Shown here in pieces: positions 41,330 through 49,641 of a stretch of 64,000 nucleotides of DNA (its first letter is position 1; each line of letters starts with the position of its first letter). The stretch is from contig NZ_CP151635.1 of the NCBI RefSeq assembly GCF_038397735.1, forward strand, positions 1,674,001 through 1,738,000. Reading direction: 5' to 3'. A program made the position numbers and the translations under genes. Source of the DNA: Microbacterium sp. LWH13-1.2 (GTDB lineage: Bacteria; Actinomycetota; Actinomycetes; Actinomycetales; Microbacteriaceae). The notes below the pieces were generated by a model. That model saw only the letters and a program-made list of their open reading frames with translations, was not told the origin of the DNA and did not search any database.

Positions 41330-42602
41330 CCTCATCGTGATCGGCGCCGGACTCGCGGGGCTCCGATGCGCCGGATTGCTCTCCGCAGGCGGGCTCGATG
41401 TCGTCGTCCTCGAGGCCGCGGATGCGGTCGGAGGACGCCAGCGCACGGACATCGTCGATGGGTTTCGGCTGGATCGCGGGTTCCAGGTGCTCAACCCGGC
41501 TTACCCGGCGCTCCGGCGCAGCGTCGATCTCGACGCGCTCGCCCTCGGAAGCTTCCCTGTGGGTGTGCGGGTCCGCATGGAGGAGGGGATGGCCGAGCTG
41601 CGGCATCCGCTGCGGTATCCGCTGTCGATCGCCACATCGCTGCGCAGCGGCCTGGTGAACGGTCGGGATGCCGTCGCGCTGGCACGCTGGGCCGCGCCGG
41701 CGTTGGCGCAACCGCTCTCCCGTCTCGCCCGAAACGATGTCACCGTGCGCGAGGCATGGGATTCCGCGGGGCTCCGCGGCCCACTCCGCTCCGCCGTGCT
41801 CGAGCCGTTCCTCACGGGAGTCTTGGCGGAGAGCCGTGGCGAGACGTCGAACGCATTCGCCCGGCTGCTCGTGCGGTACTTCGTGCTCGGCCGCCCCGGC
41901 CTACCCGCACAAGGGATCGCTGCGGTCCCCGAGCAGCTTGCCGCGCACGCGCGCGCGATGGGAGCCGACATCCGTCTCGGCGCCAGCGCGGGACGCATGA
42001 CAGCGCTCGGAGAGGAGATCAGGGTGGAGCTGATCGACGGCGACTCCGTCCGCGCGGCCCGGGTGGTCGTCGCGGCCGGCCCCGATGCGGTCACCGACCT
42101 CACCGGGCTTGCCCGTCCGGCGACGAACGGTCTGCAGACGTGGTGGTTCACCGCCGTCGAACCTCCGACCGCATCCGCGTTGCTGACCGTCGACGGCCGA
42201 AGCCGAGGCCGAGGCCCCGTCGTGAACACCGTTGTGATGACGCACACCGTGCCCTCGTATGCCCCGGCCGGACGCCACCTCATCGCCGCGACCTGCCTGC
42301 TGCCGCGCGGCGCTGATCCCGCCGAGGAGAACGACGTCCGACGCCACCTGAGTGAGATCTGGGGTGTGGACGTCAGCGCGTGGGAGCTGATCCGGCGCGA
42401 CGACATCGCCGATGCGCTCCCGGCCCAACCGGCCCCGCTCGGTGCAGCACGGTCGCCGCGCTACGCCGAGCGGCTGTACGTCGCAGGCGACCACCGGGAC
42501 ACCGCGTCGATCCAAGGCGCCCTCGCATCGGGGGAACGTGCCGCACGCGCGGTCCTGAGCGACGCAGGACCGTCGAGAAGCGCCGCATCGCTTCACCGCT
42601 GA
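41322..42602 (+). CDS. FAD-dependent amine-oxidase/protoporphyrinogen-oxidase-like protein
   Basis: A 426-aa flavoprotein. The N-terminal dinucleotide-binding motif is IVIGAGLAGLRCAGLL, followed by VLEAADAVGGRQRTD (the GG doublet). The C-terminal FAD motif is RLYVAGDHRDTASIQGALASGERAA. The family covers phytoene desaturases, amine oxidases and protoporphyrinogen oxidases; the substrate is not determinable. The start overlaps the photolyase by 8 bp, so the two are translationally coupled. Such NAD(P)/FAD oxidoreductases often neighbour photolyase or carotenoid genes, which suggests a light or pigment-related role. Confidence 0.87.
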   Translation: MHDLIVIGAGLAGLRCAGLLSAGGLDVVVLEAADAVGGRQRTDIVDGFRLDRGFQVLNPAYPALRRSVDLDALALGSFPVGVRVRMEEGMAELRHPLRYPLSIATSLRSGLVNGRDAVALARWAAPALAQPLSRLARNDVTVREAWDSAGLRGPLRSAVLEPFLTGVLAESRGETSNAFARLLVRYFVLGRPGLPAQGIAAVPEQLAAHARAMGADIRLGASAGRMTALGEEIRVELIDGDSVRAARVVVAAGPDAVTDLTGLARPATNGLQTWWFTAVEPPTASALLTVDGRSRGRGPVVNTVVMTHTVPSYAPAGRHLIAATCLLPRGADPAEENDVRRHLSEIWGVDVSAWELIRRDDIADALPAQPAPLGAARSPRYAERLYVAGDHRDTASIQGALASGERAARAVLSDAGPSRSAASLHR

Positions 42603-42658
42603 CGGCGGCGTGACGACGCGGCTCACGATCAACTCACATCGAGCCGCGTGGGGGTGGC

Positions 42659-43174
42659 TCAGCCTCCGATGAAGCCGTTGGTGATGACGGGGAATCCTGC
42701 GGCTTCGCAGGCTGTCAGCAATTCAGCCCCGGGAACGTCCCATTCGCGCGAAAGGATGTTGCTCGGCCCCAGCGGTGCCTGCACGGCGGGCACCGCGTCC
42801 TGGACAGCCGTCAATGCCGTGGCGACGCGCCCCTCCTCCGCGGCGGGGATGTTGCCGAGCACCCGCGATGCGAGCGCAGTCCAGCCGTCGAGCTCTCGCT
42901 GGGTCATGCGCTCGTCGTAGAACGCGGCCTGAGCGTTGTGCAGGATCGTCTGCACGTCACCGAACGCATTGCAGGTCACCTCATCGTCCGCCGAACTCGA
43001 TGCCTCCTCTGTCGGAGTCGTGGTGGGCGTCTCCGTCGCTGCGGCTTCCGCGCTGGAGCCGCCATCGCCAGGTCCGCCCTCGGCCGCGCACGCGGTGACC
43101 CCCACGAGCACGAGGAGAGCACCCACCACGAGGGCGGCATGGCGGGAGAATGCACGAGTTCGATGCAACGTCAT
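42659..43174 (-). CDS. Putative lipoprotein of unknown function
   Basis: A 171-aa secreted lipoprotein. The signal peptide (HAALVVGALLVLVGVTAC) ends in lipobox VTAC near residue 29. A Ser/Thr/Glu/Ala-rich linker follows, then a folded region from VTCNAFGDVQTILHNAQAAF to the end. Two further Cys (in TCNAF and LLTACEAAG) could form a disulfide. No family is recognised. It has its own leaderless -10 and lies downstream of the comEA terminator hairpin. Confidence 0.78.
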   Translation of the reverse strand: MTLHRTRAFSRHAALVVGALLVLVGVTACAAEGGPGDGGSSAEAAATETPTTTPTEEASSSADDEVTCNAFGDVQTILHNAQAAFYDERMTQRELDGWTALASRVLGNIPAAEEGRVATALTAVQDAVPAVQAPLGPSNILSREWDVPGAELLTACEAAGFPVITNGFIGG

Positions 43175-43180
43175 GGGCGG

Positions 43181-43186
43181 AGCCTA
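43181..43186 (-). promoter_or_regulatory. -10 box of a leaderless promoter (lipoprotein)
   Basis: TAGGCT on the minus strand ends 6 nt before the ATG at 43174. Confidence 0.55.
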
Positions 43187-43198
43187 TCGAAACGAGCA

Positions 43199-43218
43199 TC
43201 CGCCGGCATTCCGGCGGA
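43199..43218 (-). terminator. Hairpin directly after the comEC start remnant
   Basis: TCCGCCGG (43199-43206) pairs perfectly with CCGGCGGA (43211-43218) across a 4-nt loop. On the minus strand it follows the comEA stop by about 17 nt and is trailed by TGCTCGTTTCG, so it can terminate the comEA transcript although the U-tract is weak. Confidence 0.55.
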
Positions 43219-43238
43219 AGGCGCAGGTCGCGCCTCAC
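43219..43238 (-). pseudogene. Remnant of the original comEC start (7-8 codons)
   Basis: GTG 43238 overlaps the comEA TGA as GTGA and encodes MRRDLRLP before the frame leaves comEC homology. The full-length comEC begins MRRDLRLLP and the truncated copy MKRDLRLLP. The 20 bp differ from each copy at only a few positions. I read this as the ancestral comEA-comEC junction, interrupted after codon 7 or 8. Confidence 0.65.
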
Positions 43239-43834
43239 ACCCGCACGCCGTCGCGGATGCCGGCGAGCAGCTTCTCACCGATGCCTGGAACCGCGAGGAG
43301 GTCGTCGACGGATTGGAACCTCCCGTTCTCGTCGCGCCAGGCGATGATCCGCTCGGCCAGGGCGGGACCGATGCGCGGCAGCGTCTCGAGCGCAGCCTGA
43401 TCCGCCGTGTTCAGGTCGACACGGTCGTCGGAGGGCGCCACAGTCCCCGGCTCGTCCACCGCCACGCCGACCGTCGGAACGATGATCTGCTCGCCATCGG
43501 CGAGCAGGCGCGCGAGATTGATCGCGGTCAGGTCGGCGTCGCCGGTGGTCCCCCCTGCAGCCGCCACCGCGTCGACCAGCCGAGAGTCGAGATCGAGGAC
43601 GTAGAGACCCGGATGCTCGACGGCGCCGAGCACATGCACATAGAGCTCCCCCGACGAGCCGCCGCCCGCCGCTGCGTCGGTGGCCAGCGGCACCGATTCG
43701 GTCGGTGCCGCCTGACCTCGCATCAGCCCGAGTCCGACGGCCGCCGACAGGACGACGAGCGCCAGCACGATCGCGGCTCCGACACCCAGTCGCAGACGGC
43801 GCGGCGGAGTCGACGGAGCGGCGGATTCGGGCAT
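43235..43834 (-). CDS. comEA: Competence DNA receptor ComEA
   Basis: A 199-aa membrane-anchored DNA-binding protein that delivers transforming DNA to ComEC. An N-terminal membrane segment (AAIVLALVVLSAAVGLGL) is followed by a SLBB domain starting GELYVHVLGAVEHPGLY. A pair of helix-hairpin-helix motifs ends the protein (DLNTADQAALETLPRIGPALAERII and VDDLLAVPGIGEKLLAGI). The start is ATG 43834 with TAGCTT 6 nt upstream, so it is probably leaderless. Its normal partner comEC now lies more than 23 kb away. Confidence 0.93.
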   Translation of the reverse strand: MPESAAPSTPPRRLRLGVGAAIVLALVVLSAAVGLGLMRGQAAPTESVPLATDAAAGGGSSGELYVHVLGAVEHPGLYVLDLDSRLVDAVAAAGGTTGDADLTAINLARLLADGEQIIVPTVGVAVDEPGTVAPSDDRVDLNTADQAALETLPRIGPALAERIIAWRDENGRFQSVDDLLAVPGIGEKLLAGIRDGVRV

Positions 43835-43840
43835 CCCGCA

Positions 43841-43846
43841 AAGCTA
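43841..43846 (-). promoter_or_regulatory. -10 box of a leaderless promoter (comEA)
   Basis: TAGCTT on the minus strand ends 6 nt before the comEA ATG at 43834. Confidence 0.45.
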
Positions 43847-43873
43847 AGCGAGCGATCGGACGCCCCTCATGCG

Positions 43874-43946
43874 TCAGGCCGCCCGACGGGGAGAACCCCC
43901 GCAGGCGGCCTGATGTGCAGAGCCGGTGCGTCGTCTGCGACGACGC
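43874..43946 (-). terminator. Tandem hairpins downstream of leuS
   Basis: GCGTCGTC/GACGACGC (43928-43946) and TCAGGCCGCC/GGCGGCCTGA (43874-43913) follow the leuS stop. Neither has a good U-tract, but together they should end leuS transcription before comEA. Confidence 0.6.
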
Positions 43947-43952
43947 GAGCGG

Positions 43953-46544
43953 TCAGCCCTTGACGACGATGCTGACGATCTTGGGGGCGCGCACGACCAC
44001 CTTGACGATCTCGCGGTCGCCGATCGAACGGATCACGCGCTCGTCGGCGCGAGCCAGTGCTTCGAGCTCGGCCTCGCCGATGCGCGCCGGCACCTCGAGC
44101 TGGGCGCGGACCTTGCCGCCCACCTGCACGACAGCCGTCACGGTGTCTTCGACGAGCAGAGCGGGGTCGGCCGAACGCCAGGTGACGAGGCCCACGGAAG
44201 GCTCGTGACCGAGGATCTCCCAGATCTCCTCCGCGGTGTGCGGCGCGATCAGGTCGAGCATCACGGCGACGGTCTCGGCGGCCTCGCGGACAGCCGGATC
44301 CGCGGCACCCGCAGCGCCGTCGATGGTCTTGCGGGTGATGTTCACCAGCTCCATCAGGCGTGCGACCAGCACGTTGAACTTCGTCTGCTCGACGAGGGCC
44401 GGTGCATCCGCGAGCAGCTTGTGCGTGGCACGACGGAGCGCTGCATCTCCTCCGGCGAACACCACGTCGACGGAAGACGCCACCTCACGCGCGATCCGCA
44501 GCGCGCGGGCGAGGAACTTCTGCGCGCCGGTCGTCGAGACGTCGGCCCAGTCCTTGTCGTCCTCCACCGGACCCGCGAACGCGAGACCCACGCGCAGCGC
44601 GTCAGCGCCGTACGCGTCGAGCTCTTCCTCGAACAGCACCAGGTTGCCCTTGCTCTTCGACATCTTCGCGCCGTCGAGGAGGACCATCCCCTGGTTGATC
44701 AGGTTCGAGAACGGCTCCGTGAAGTCGATCAGGCCCATGTCGAACAGGACCTTGGTGATGAAGCGCGCGTAGAGCAGGTGCAGGATCGCATGCTCGACCC
44801 CGCCGATGTACGAGTCGACCGGCGACCAGCGGGCCGCCTGAGCCGGGTCGAACGCCACGGTGTCGCTGTTCGGCGAGAGGAAGCGCAGGAAGTACCACGA
44901 GCTGTCCACGAACGTGTCCATGGTGTCGGGGTCGCGCAGCACGGGGTCGCCGCTCGCGGCATCCACCGTGCGCACCCAGCTCTCGGCTGCGCCCAGCGGC
45001 GACGAGCCCTTGGGCTTCAGGTCGAGTCCCTCGACACTGGGCAGCTTCACCGGCAGCTGGTCCTCGGGCACCGGGATGATGCGGCCATCCTCGGCATGCA
45101 GCATCGGGATGGGCGTGCCCCAGAAGCGCTGGCGCGAGATCAGCCAGTCGCGGAGGCGATAGTTCTTCGCCGCACGACCCGTTCCCGAGGCTTCGAGCTG
45201 CTCGATCGCACGGGCGATCGCGTTGCGCTTGGACAGACCGTTCAGGGCGCCGGAGTTGATCATCCGGCCCTCGCCCGTCAGGGCGATGCCGGTGGACGCC
45301 GGGTTCTGCTCGTCGAGAGCGGCGCCCGTGTCGATCGGCACGCCCTCATCGTCGACCTCGATGACGGGCATCGCACCGGTGATCGGCGCCGTCGTGTCGA
45401 CGACGACCTTGACCGGCAGATCGAAGGCGCGGGCGAAGTCGAGGTCGCGCTGATCGTGCGCGGGCACGGCCATGACCGCGCCGTGACCGTAGTCGGCGAG
45501 CACGTAGTCCGCGGCCCACACGGGCAGCTTCTCGCCGTTGACCGGATTGATCGCGAATCGCTCGAGGAAGACACCGGTCTTCGGGCGGTCGGTCGCCTGA
45601 CGGTCGACGTCGGTGGTCTTCTGGACATCGCCCAGGTACTTCTCGAATCGCTCGCGCACCTCGACAGGAGCGTCCTTCGCGAGCTCGCTGGCGAGATCCG
45701 AGTCCGGAGCCACGACGAAGAACGTCGCACCGTGCAGCGTGTCGGGACGCGTCGAGAACACCGTGACCGGCTCGTCGCGTCCTTCGATGCGGAAGTCCAC
45801 GTCGGCTCCGATCGAGCGGCCGATCCAGTTGCGCTGCATCTGCAGCACCTTGTGCGGCCAGAAGCCCTCGAGCTGGTTCAGGTCATCGAGCAGCCGGTCG
45901 GCGTAGTCCGTGATCTTGAAGTACCACTGGGTGAGCTTCTTCTTCACGACCTCGGCGCCGCAGCGATCACAGCGTCCGTCGACGACCTGCTCGTTCGCGA
46001 GCACCGTCTGGTCGTTCGGGCACCAGTTGACGGCGCTCTTCTTGCGATATGCCAGACCGCGCTCGTGCAGCTTCAGGAACAGCCACTGGTTCCAGCGGTA
46101 GTACTCGGGGTCGGACGTGTGCAGCACGCGCGACCAGTCGAACGAGACGCCGTAGTTCTGGAACGCCTGCTTCTGCTGGGCGATGTTCTGGTACGTCCAC
46201 TCGCGCGGGTCGGCGCCCTGGCGGATCGCCGCGTTCTCGGCCGGCAGACCGAAGGAGTCCCACCCGATCGGGTTGAGCACGTTGTGCCCGCGGTGGCGCC
46301 AGAAACGGGCCACGATGTCGGAGTAGAGGTAGTTCTCAGCGTGCCCCATGTGCAGGTCCCCAGAGGGGTACGGGAACATCGCCAGCACGTAGCGGCGCGG
46401 CCGCTTGTCGTCGTCGCCGCCGGTGAGGAACGTCTCGTTCTCCGCCCAGTACTTCTGCCACTTGGCCTGGATAGCGTGCGCCGAGGAGGTCTCCTCGTCG
46501 ACGGGAGAGGTGGACAGGTTCTCAGACAACGAACGCACGACCAA
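43953..46544 (-). CDS. leuS: Leucyl-tRNA synthetase
   Basis: An 863-aa class I aminoacyl-tRNA synthetase charging tRNA-Leu. The HIGH-like motif is HMGHAENY in the N-terminal Rossmann fold. The CP1 editing domain is present with TLHGATFF and [24 protein letters not shown] is the second signature, and the anticodon-binding domain ends the protein. The length is typical of bacterial LeuRS. The first start codon is TTG 46544, with GTG at 46538 an alternative; neither has a good Shine-Dalgarno. It begins 18 nt after pabB and may share its transcript. Confidence 0.96.
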   Translation of the reverse strand: MVVRSLSENLSTSPVDEETSSAHAIQAKWQKYWAENETFLTGGDDDKRPRRYVLAMFPYPSGDLHMGHAENYLYSDIVARFWRHRGHNVLNPIGWDSFGLPAENAAIRQGADPREWTYQNIAQQKQAFQNYGVSFDWSRVLHTSDPEYYRWNQWLFLKLHERGLAYRKKSAVNWCPNDQTVLANEQVVDGRCDRCGAEVVKKKLTQWYFKITDYADRLLDDLNQLEGFWPHKVLQMQRNWIGRSIGADVDFRIEGRDEPVTVFSTRPDTLHGATFFVVAPDSDLASELAKDAPVEVRERFEKYLGDVQKTTDVDRQATDRPKTGVFLERFAINPVNGEKLPVWAADYVLADYGHGAVMAVPAHDQRDLDFARAFDLPVKVVVDTTAPITGAMPVIEVDDEGVPIDTGAALDEQNPASTGIALTGEGRMINSGALNGLSKRNAIARAIEQLEASGTGRAAKNYRLRDWLISRQRFWGTPIPMLHAEDGRIIPVPEDQLPVKLPSVEGLDLKPKGSSPLGAAESWVRTVDAASGDPVLRDPDTMDTFVDSSWYFLRFLSPNSDTVAFDPAQAARWSPVDSYIGGVEHAILHLLYARFITKVLFDMGLIDFTEPFSNLINQGMVLLDGAKMSKSKGNLVLFEEELDAYGADALRVGLAFAGPVEDDKDWADVSTTGAQKFLARALRIAREVASSVDVVFAGGDAALRRATHKLLADAPALVEQTKFNVLVARLMELVNITRKTIDGAAGAADPAVREAAETVAVMLDLIAPHTAEEIWEILGHEPSVGLVTWRSADPALLVEDTVTAVVQVGGKVRAQLEVPARIGEAELEALARADERVIRSIGDREIVKVVVRAPKIVSIVVKG

Positions 46545-46562
46545 TCTGGAGGGAAAAGGGGA

Positions 46563-47897
46563 TCAGTTCAGGATATCGGAAGCCCAGGCCGCAGGCATTT
46601 CCGCGCCGAGGGCCGCAAGGGGTGCCCGCGCCTTCGTCGCCACCTCCGCGACCTCGGATGCCGCGACCGACCGCCATGTGATCCCGCCGCCCGCTCCGAT
46701 CACCGCAGTCTCCGCGTCGATGACGATGCTGCGGATGACCATCGCCAGGTCGAGCGAGCCGTCGTCGCCGATGTATCCGAAGCATCCGGCGTAGATCCCT
46801 CGGGGGCCGCCCTCGAGGTCGTACAGATGCGTCATCGCCGACAGCTTGGGGGCGCCGGTCATGCTCCCCGCGGGGAAGGACGCTGCGAACAGGGCGCCCG
46901 CTGTCGTGCCGACGGCCGCCGTGCCGCTGACCGTGCTGACGAGCTGATGCACGGCCGGATAGCTCTCGACCGCCCACAGCGCGTCTACACGGATCGACCC
47001 CGGCTCACACACCTGCGAGAGGTCGTTGCGCATGAGGTCGACGATCATGACGTTCTCGGCGCGCTCCTTGACGTCCGTCGCGAGCTCCGCGGCGAGCGCG
47101 GCATCCTGCTCCGGGTCGTCGCTGCGCGGCCGTGTCCCCTTGATGGGACGGGTGCGGATGACTCCGCCTTCGGCGTGCAGGAACTGCTCCGGGCTCGCGC
47201 TGAGCAGGGAGCGTCCGCCGATCCGCACGAAACCCCCGTGGTGGGCGGGGGTCGCGGATCTCAGCCGACGGTAGACGGATACGGGATCGTGCTCCCCGGG
47301 GACCGTGAACCGGGTGGTCAGACAGAGCTGATAGGCGATCCCCGCTCGGATCAGGTCGCGACACCGTTCGATGAGGGCCGCGTATTCGTCAGGGGTATGC
47401 CTGGCATCCACTCGGCGCGGCTCCGCGGCGAGCGCGGCGGCGCCCTGCGCGTCGACGGAGCGCTGCTGCGTGACGAATGCCGCCCAGTCGTCCAGATCCT
47501 CGGCCGCGCAGGCCCAGACGCGCCCTGTCGCGTGGTCGAACGCGGCGAAGCGGGTGATGCGCACCCAGGCGCCGCCTGCGGACTGGGCGGACTCGGACAC
47601 CGGGGCCCCTGCGGTTCGGGCCCCCGACTCGTAGTCGAACCAGCCGACCCAGCCGCCTCGCAGCGGAGGGCGCGAGCCATCGCCGTCGAGGGCAGGCCCG
47701 TCCCCCGCAGACGCATCCAGCCGAACACCGTCGGGGAAAGCGGACGGCTGTCCCGTTCCGATGAAGCTCCACCCCTCGGATGCAGAGGCACCGGCGTCGA
47801 GCCAGAACACGTCGGGCTCTGCCCGCTCGAGCGCGAGGAAGAGCGCTGCGGGATCCACCCGGTCCGTCAGGACGCGGGTGCTCAGACGTTCGGGCAC
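46563..47897 (-). CDS. pabB: Aminodeoxychorismate synthase component I-like (PabB)
   Basis: A 444-aa chorismate-binding enzyme. The catalytic core contains IRTRPIKGTRPR, IVDLMRNDLSQVC, FPAGSMTGAPK and YAGCFGYIGDDGSLDLAM. TRPIKGT is the PabB-type signature (anthranilate synthase TrpE usually has the same fold with different flanks), so a role in p-aminobenzoate and folate synthesis is most likely. The amidotransferase PabA is not nearby. The start is GTG 47897 with TAGGCT 6 nt upstream. It is divergent from the DedA gene with start codons 41 bp apart. Confidence 0.88.
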   Translation of the reverse strand: MPERLSTRVLTDRVDPAALFLALERAEPDVFWLDAGASASEGWSFIGTGQPSAFPDGVRLDASAGDGPALDGDGSRPPLRGGWVGWFDYESGARTAGAPVSESAQSAGGAWVRITRFAAFDHATGRVWACAAEDLDDWAAFVTQQRSVDAQGAAALAAEPRRVDARHTPDEYAALIERCRDLIRAGIAYQLCLTTRFTVPGEHDPVSVYRRLRSATPAHHGGFVRIGGRSLLSASPEQFLHAEGGVIRTRPIKGTRPRSDDPEQDAALAAELATDVKERAENVMIVDLMRNDLSQVCEPGSIRVDALWAVESYPAVHQLVSTVSGTAAVGTTAGALFAASFPAGSMTGAPKLSAMTHLYDLEGGPRGIYAGCFGYIGDDGSLDLAMVIRSIVIDAETAVIGAGGGITWRSVAASEVAEVATKARAPLAALGAEMPAAWASDILN

Positions 47898-47903
47898 GTT
47901 CTC

Positions 47904-47932
47904 AGCCTAGGCCGCGGCGTCTCCCGTATTCT
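47904..47932. promoter_or_regulatory. Divergent leaderless promoters of pabB and the dedA-like gene
   Basis: TAGGCT on the minus strand (47904-47909) ends 6 nt from the pabB GTG, and TATTCT on the plus strand (47927-47932) ends 6 nt from the DedA GTG at 47939. The whole intergenic region is 41 bp, so the two promoters overlap upstream and may interfere with each other. Confidence 0.6.
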
Positions 47933-47938
47933 CAAGGG

Positions 47939-48610
47939 GTGGACGACCTGGTGCCGTGGCTGATCGAGTTCATGCGATCGATCGACCCGGTCGCTCGGAC
48001 TCTCGTGGCCGGACTCGCTGTCCTGCTGGAGACCAGCGTGCTGATCGGTCTGGTGTTCCCCGGAGACACGGTCGTCCTCGTCGCATCGATCGGCATCACC
48101 AGCCTGCCCGAGGCGGTGGCGATGGTCATCGCCGTCGTGGTCGGTGCCCTGATCGGCGAGAGCATCGGGTTCTGGCTCGGACGCTGGATAGGCCCGCACA
48201 TCCGTGCATCGTGGGTCGGGCGTCGGGTCGGGGAGGCGAACTGGATCCGCGCCGAGCGTTACCTCGCCCGCCGAGGCGGCATCGCCATCTTCCTCTCGCG
48301 CTTCCTCCCCGTGCTGCATTCGCTCGTCCCCCTCACCGTGGGCATGAGCCACTACTCGTATCGCCGCTTCCTCGCATGGACGGCGCCCGCCTGCCTGATC
48401 TGGGCCACGGCGTACGTGAGCATCACGTCTCTCGCCGCCGGGAGCTTCGACGAGCTCGCCGACCGCGTGCACTACGCGGGCTACATCTTCGTGGGCATCA
48501 TCGCCCTGTTCCTACTCGCGGTCTTCGTCGCGAAGAAGGTGCTCTCGCGGCTCGAGGCTCGTCACCTCGACATCTCCGACGCGGAGGACGCGACCGACGT
48601 GAAAGACTGA
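47939..48610 (+). CDS. DedA-family membrane protein
   Basis: A 223-aa polytopic protein of the DedA/SNARE-associated superfamily, thought to act as a lipid transporter or flippase. Conserved segments are VFPGDTVVLVASIG (the family [FY]xPG[DE] motif), GESIGFWLGRWIG, AIFLSRFLPVLHSLVPLTVGMSHYSYRRF (the R-x3-P-x7-G motif) and AWTAPACLIWATAYV. The start is GTG at 47939, set by a leaderless -10. It is followed 4 nt later by an App1-type phosphatase gene, suggesting a joint role in membrane phospholipids. Confidence 0.92.
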   Translation: MDDLVPWLIEFMRSIDPVARTLVAGLAVLLETSVLIGLVFPGDTVVLVASIGITSLPEAVAMVIAVVVGALIGESIGFWLGRWIGPHIRASWVGRRVGEANWIRAERYLARRGGIAIFLSRFLPVLHSLVPLTVGMSHYSYRRFLAWTAPACLIWATAYVSITSLAAGSFDELADRVHYAGYIFVGIIALFLLAVFVAKKVLSRLEARHLDISDAEDATDVKD

Positions 48611-48614
48611 AGCA

Positions 48615-49640
48615 ATGGCTTCGTCACCCCCGGCGCCCCGAATCCACTGGTTCGCGCGTCTCGAACACCGCCTCCACGTGTGGCGTGAGAAGCGAGCGCG
48701 CCGTCGAGGTCGCACCGCGACCATCCTCCCGTTCCCCGGATATGGCGGCCCCGGGTGGGTGCGCGTCGTGGGGCGTGTGCTGATCGTGCCGCCGCAGCGG
48801 AGCACGAAAGACGGAGAGCCGGCGAGCGTGCGCGGCTGGCGGAGCTTCGTCGGGATCCCCGTCAGCTTCGCGAAGGTGGCCGTGCGGATCGGCGATTCCG
48901 TGCACCACGTCGTCGCCGACCGCGGGGGCGTGATCGACTCCGTGGTCCACGTGGATCTCGAGCCCGGATGGCAGACGTTCACCTTCTCCGTCGAGGGGCA
49001 GGAGCCCGTCGAGGCCACGGCGTTCATCGTCGCGGAGTCGACGCACTTCGGCATCGTCTCCGATGTCGACGACACCGTCATGGTGACAGCCCTCCCCCGC
49101 CCCTTCATCGCCGCCTGGAACTCCTTCGTGGTCGACGAGCATGCCCGGATCCCGGTTCCCGGCATGGCCGTACTGCTCGACCAGGTGCTGCGCGAGCACC
49201 CGGGTGCTCCGATGATCTACCTGTCCACGGGGGCATGGAACGTCGCCCCGACGCTCCGACGCTTCCTCGGACGCCACCTGTTCCCGGCAGGATCCATGCT
49301 CCTCACCGACTGGGGTCCCACGCACGACCGCTGGTTCCGCAGCGGACGCGAGCACAAGCTCACAAACCTCCGACGCCTCGCGTCGGAGTTCCCGCACGTC
49401 AAGTGGCTGCTCATCGGCGACGACGGGCAACACGACGAGTCGATCTACTCGGAGTTCATGGACGAGCATCCCGACTCGGTGGCCGGTGTCGCGATCCGTC
49501 GACTGCTGCCGGCCGAGGCCGTGCTCGCCGGTGGCCGCGCGGGGCACGAGCCGCACTCCGACGATGTCGCCCCCTGGGTGAGCGCCGAGGACGGCGCAGG
49601 GCTGCGCGATCTGCTCGGCGAAGCCGGCATTCTCCGCTGA
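48615..49640 (+). CDS. App1-like phosphatidate phosphatase-domain protein
   Basis: A 341-aa protein with a C-terminal App1 catalytic domain (DUF2183), a HAD-like fold that in yeast App1 dephosphorylates phosphatidate. The catalytic motif is SDVDDTV (DxDxT) near residue 153. Other landmarks are MIYLSTGAWNVAPTLRRFL, LTDWGP and LLIGDDGQHDE. The N-terminal 140 residues form a beta-rich lead-in. No membrane segment is visible. It overlaps no neighbour but sits between DedA and a glycosylase-annotated gene with gaps of 4 and 1 nt, so the three form an operon. Confidence 0.88.
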   Translation: MASSPPAPRIHWFARLEHRLHVWREKRARRRGRTATILPFPGYGGPGWVRVVGRVLIVPPQRSTKDGEPASVRGWRSFVGIPVSFAKVAVRIGDSVHHVVADRGGVIDSVVHVDLEPGWQTFTFSVEGQEPVEATAFIVAESTHFGIVSDVDDTVMVTALPRPFIAAWNSFVVDEHARIPVPGMAVLLDQVLREHPGAPMIYLSTGAWNVAPTLRRFLGRHLFPAGSMLLTDWGPTHDRWFRSGREHKLTNLRRLASEFPHVKWLLIGDDGQHDESIYSEFMDEHPDSVAGVAIRRLLPAEAVLAGGRAGHEPHSDDVAPWVSAEDGAGLRDLLGEAGILR

Positions 49641-49641
49641 C

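Noticed and set aside
46545..46562. T-box or other riboswitch before leuS
   Set aside because: Only 18 nt separate pabB and leuS, too short for a T-box, and no leader structure is visible.
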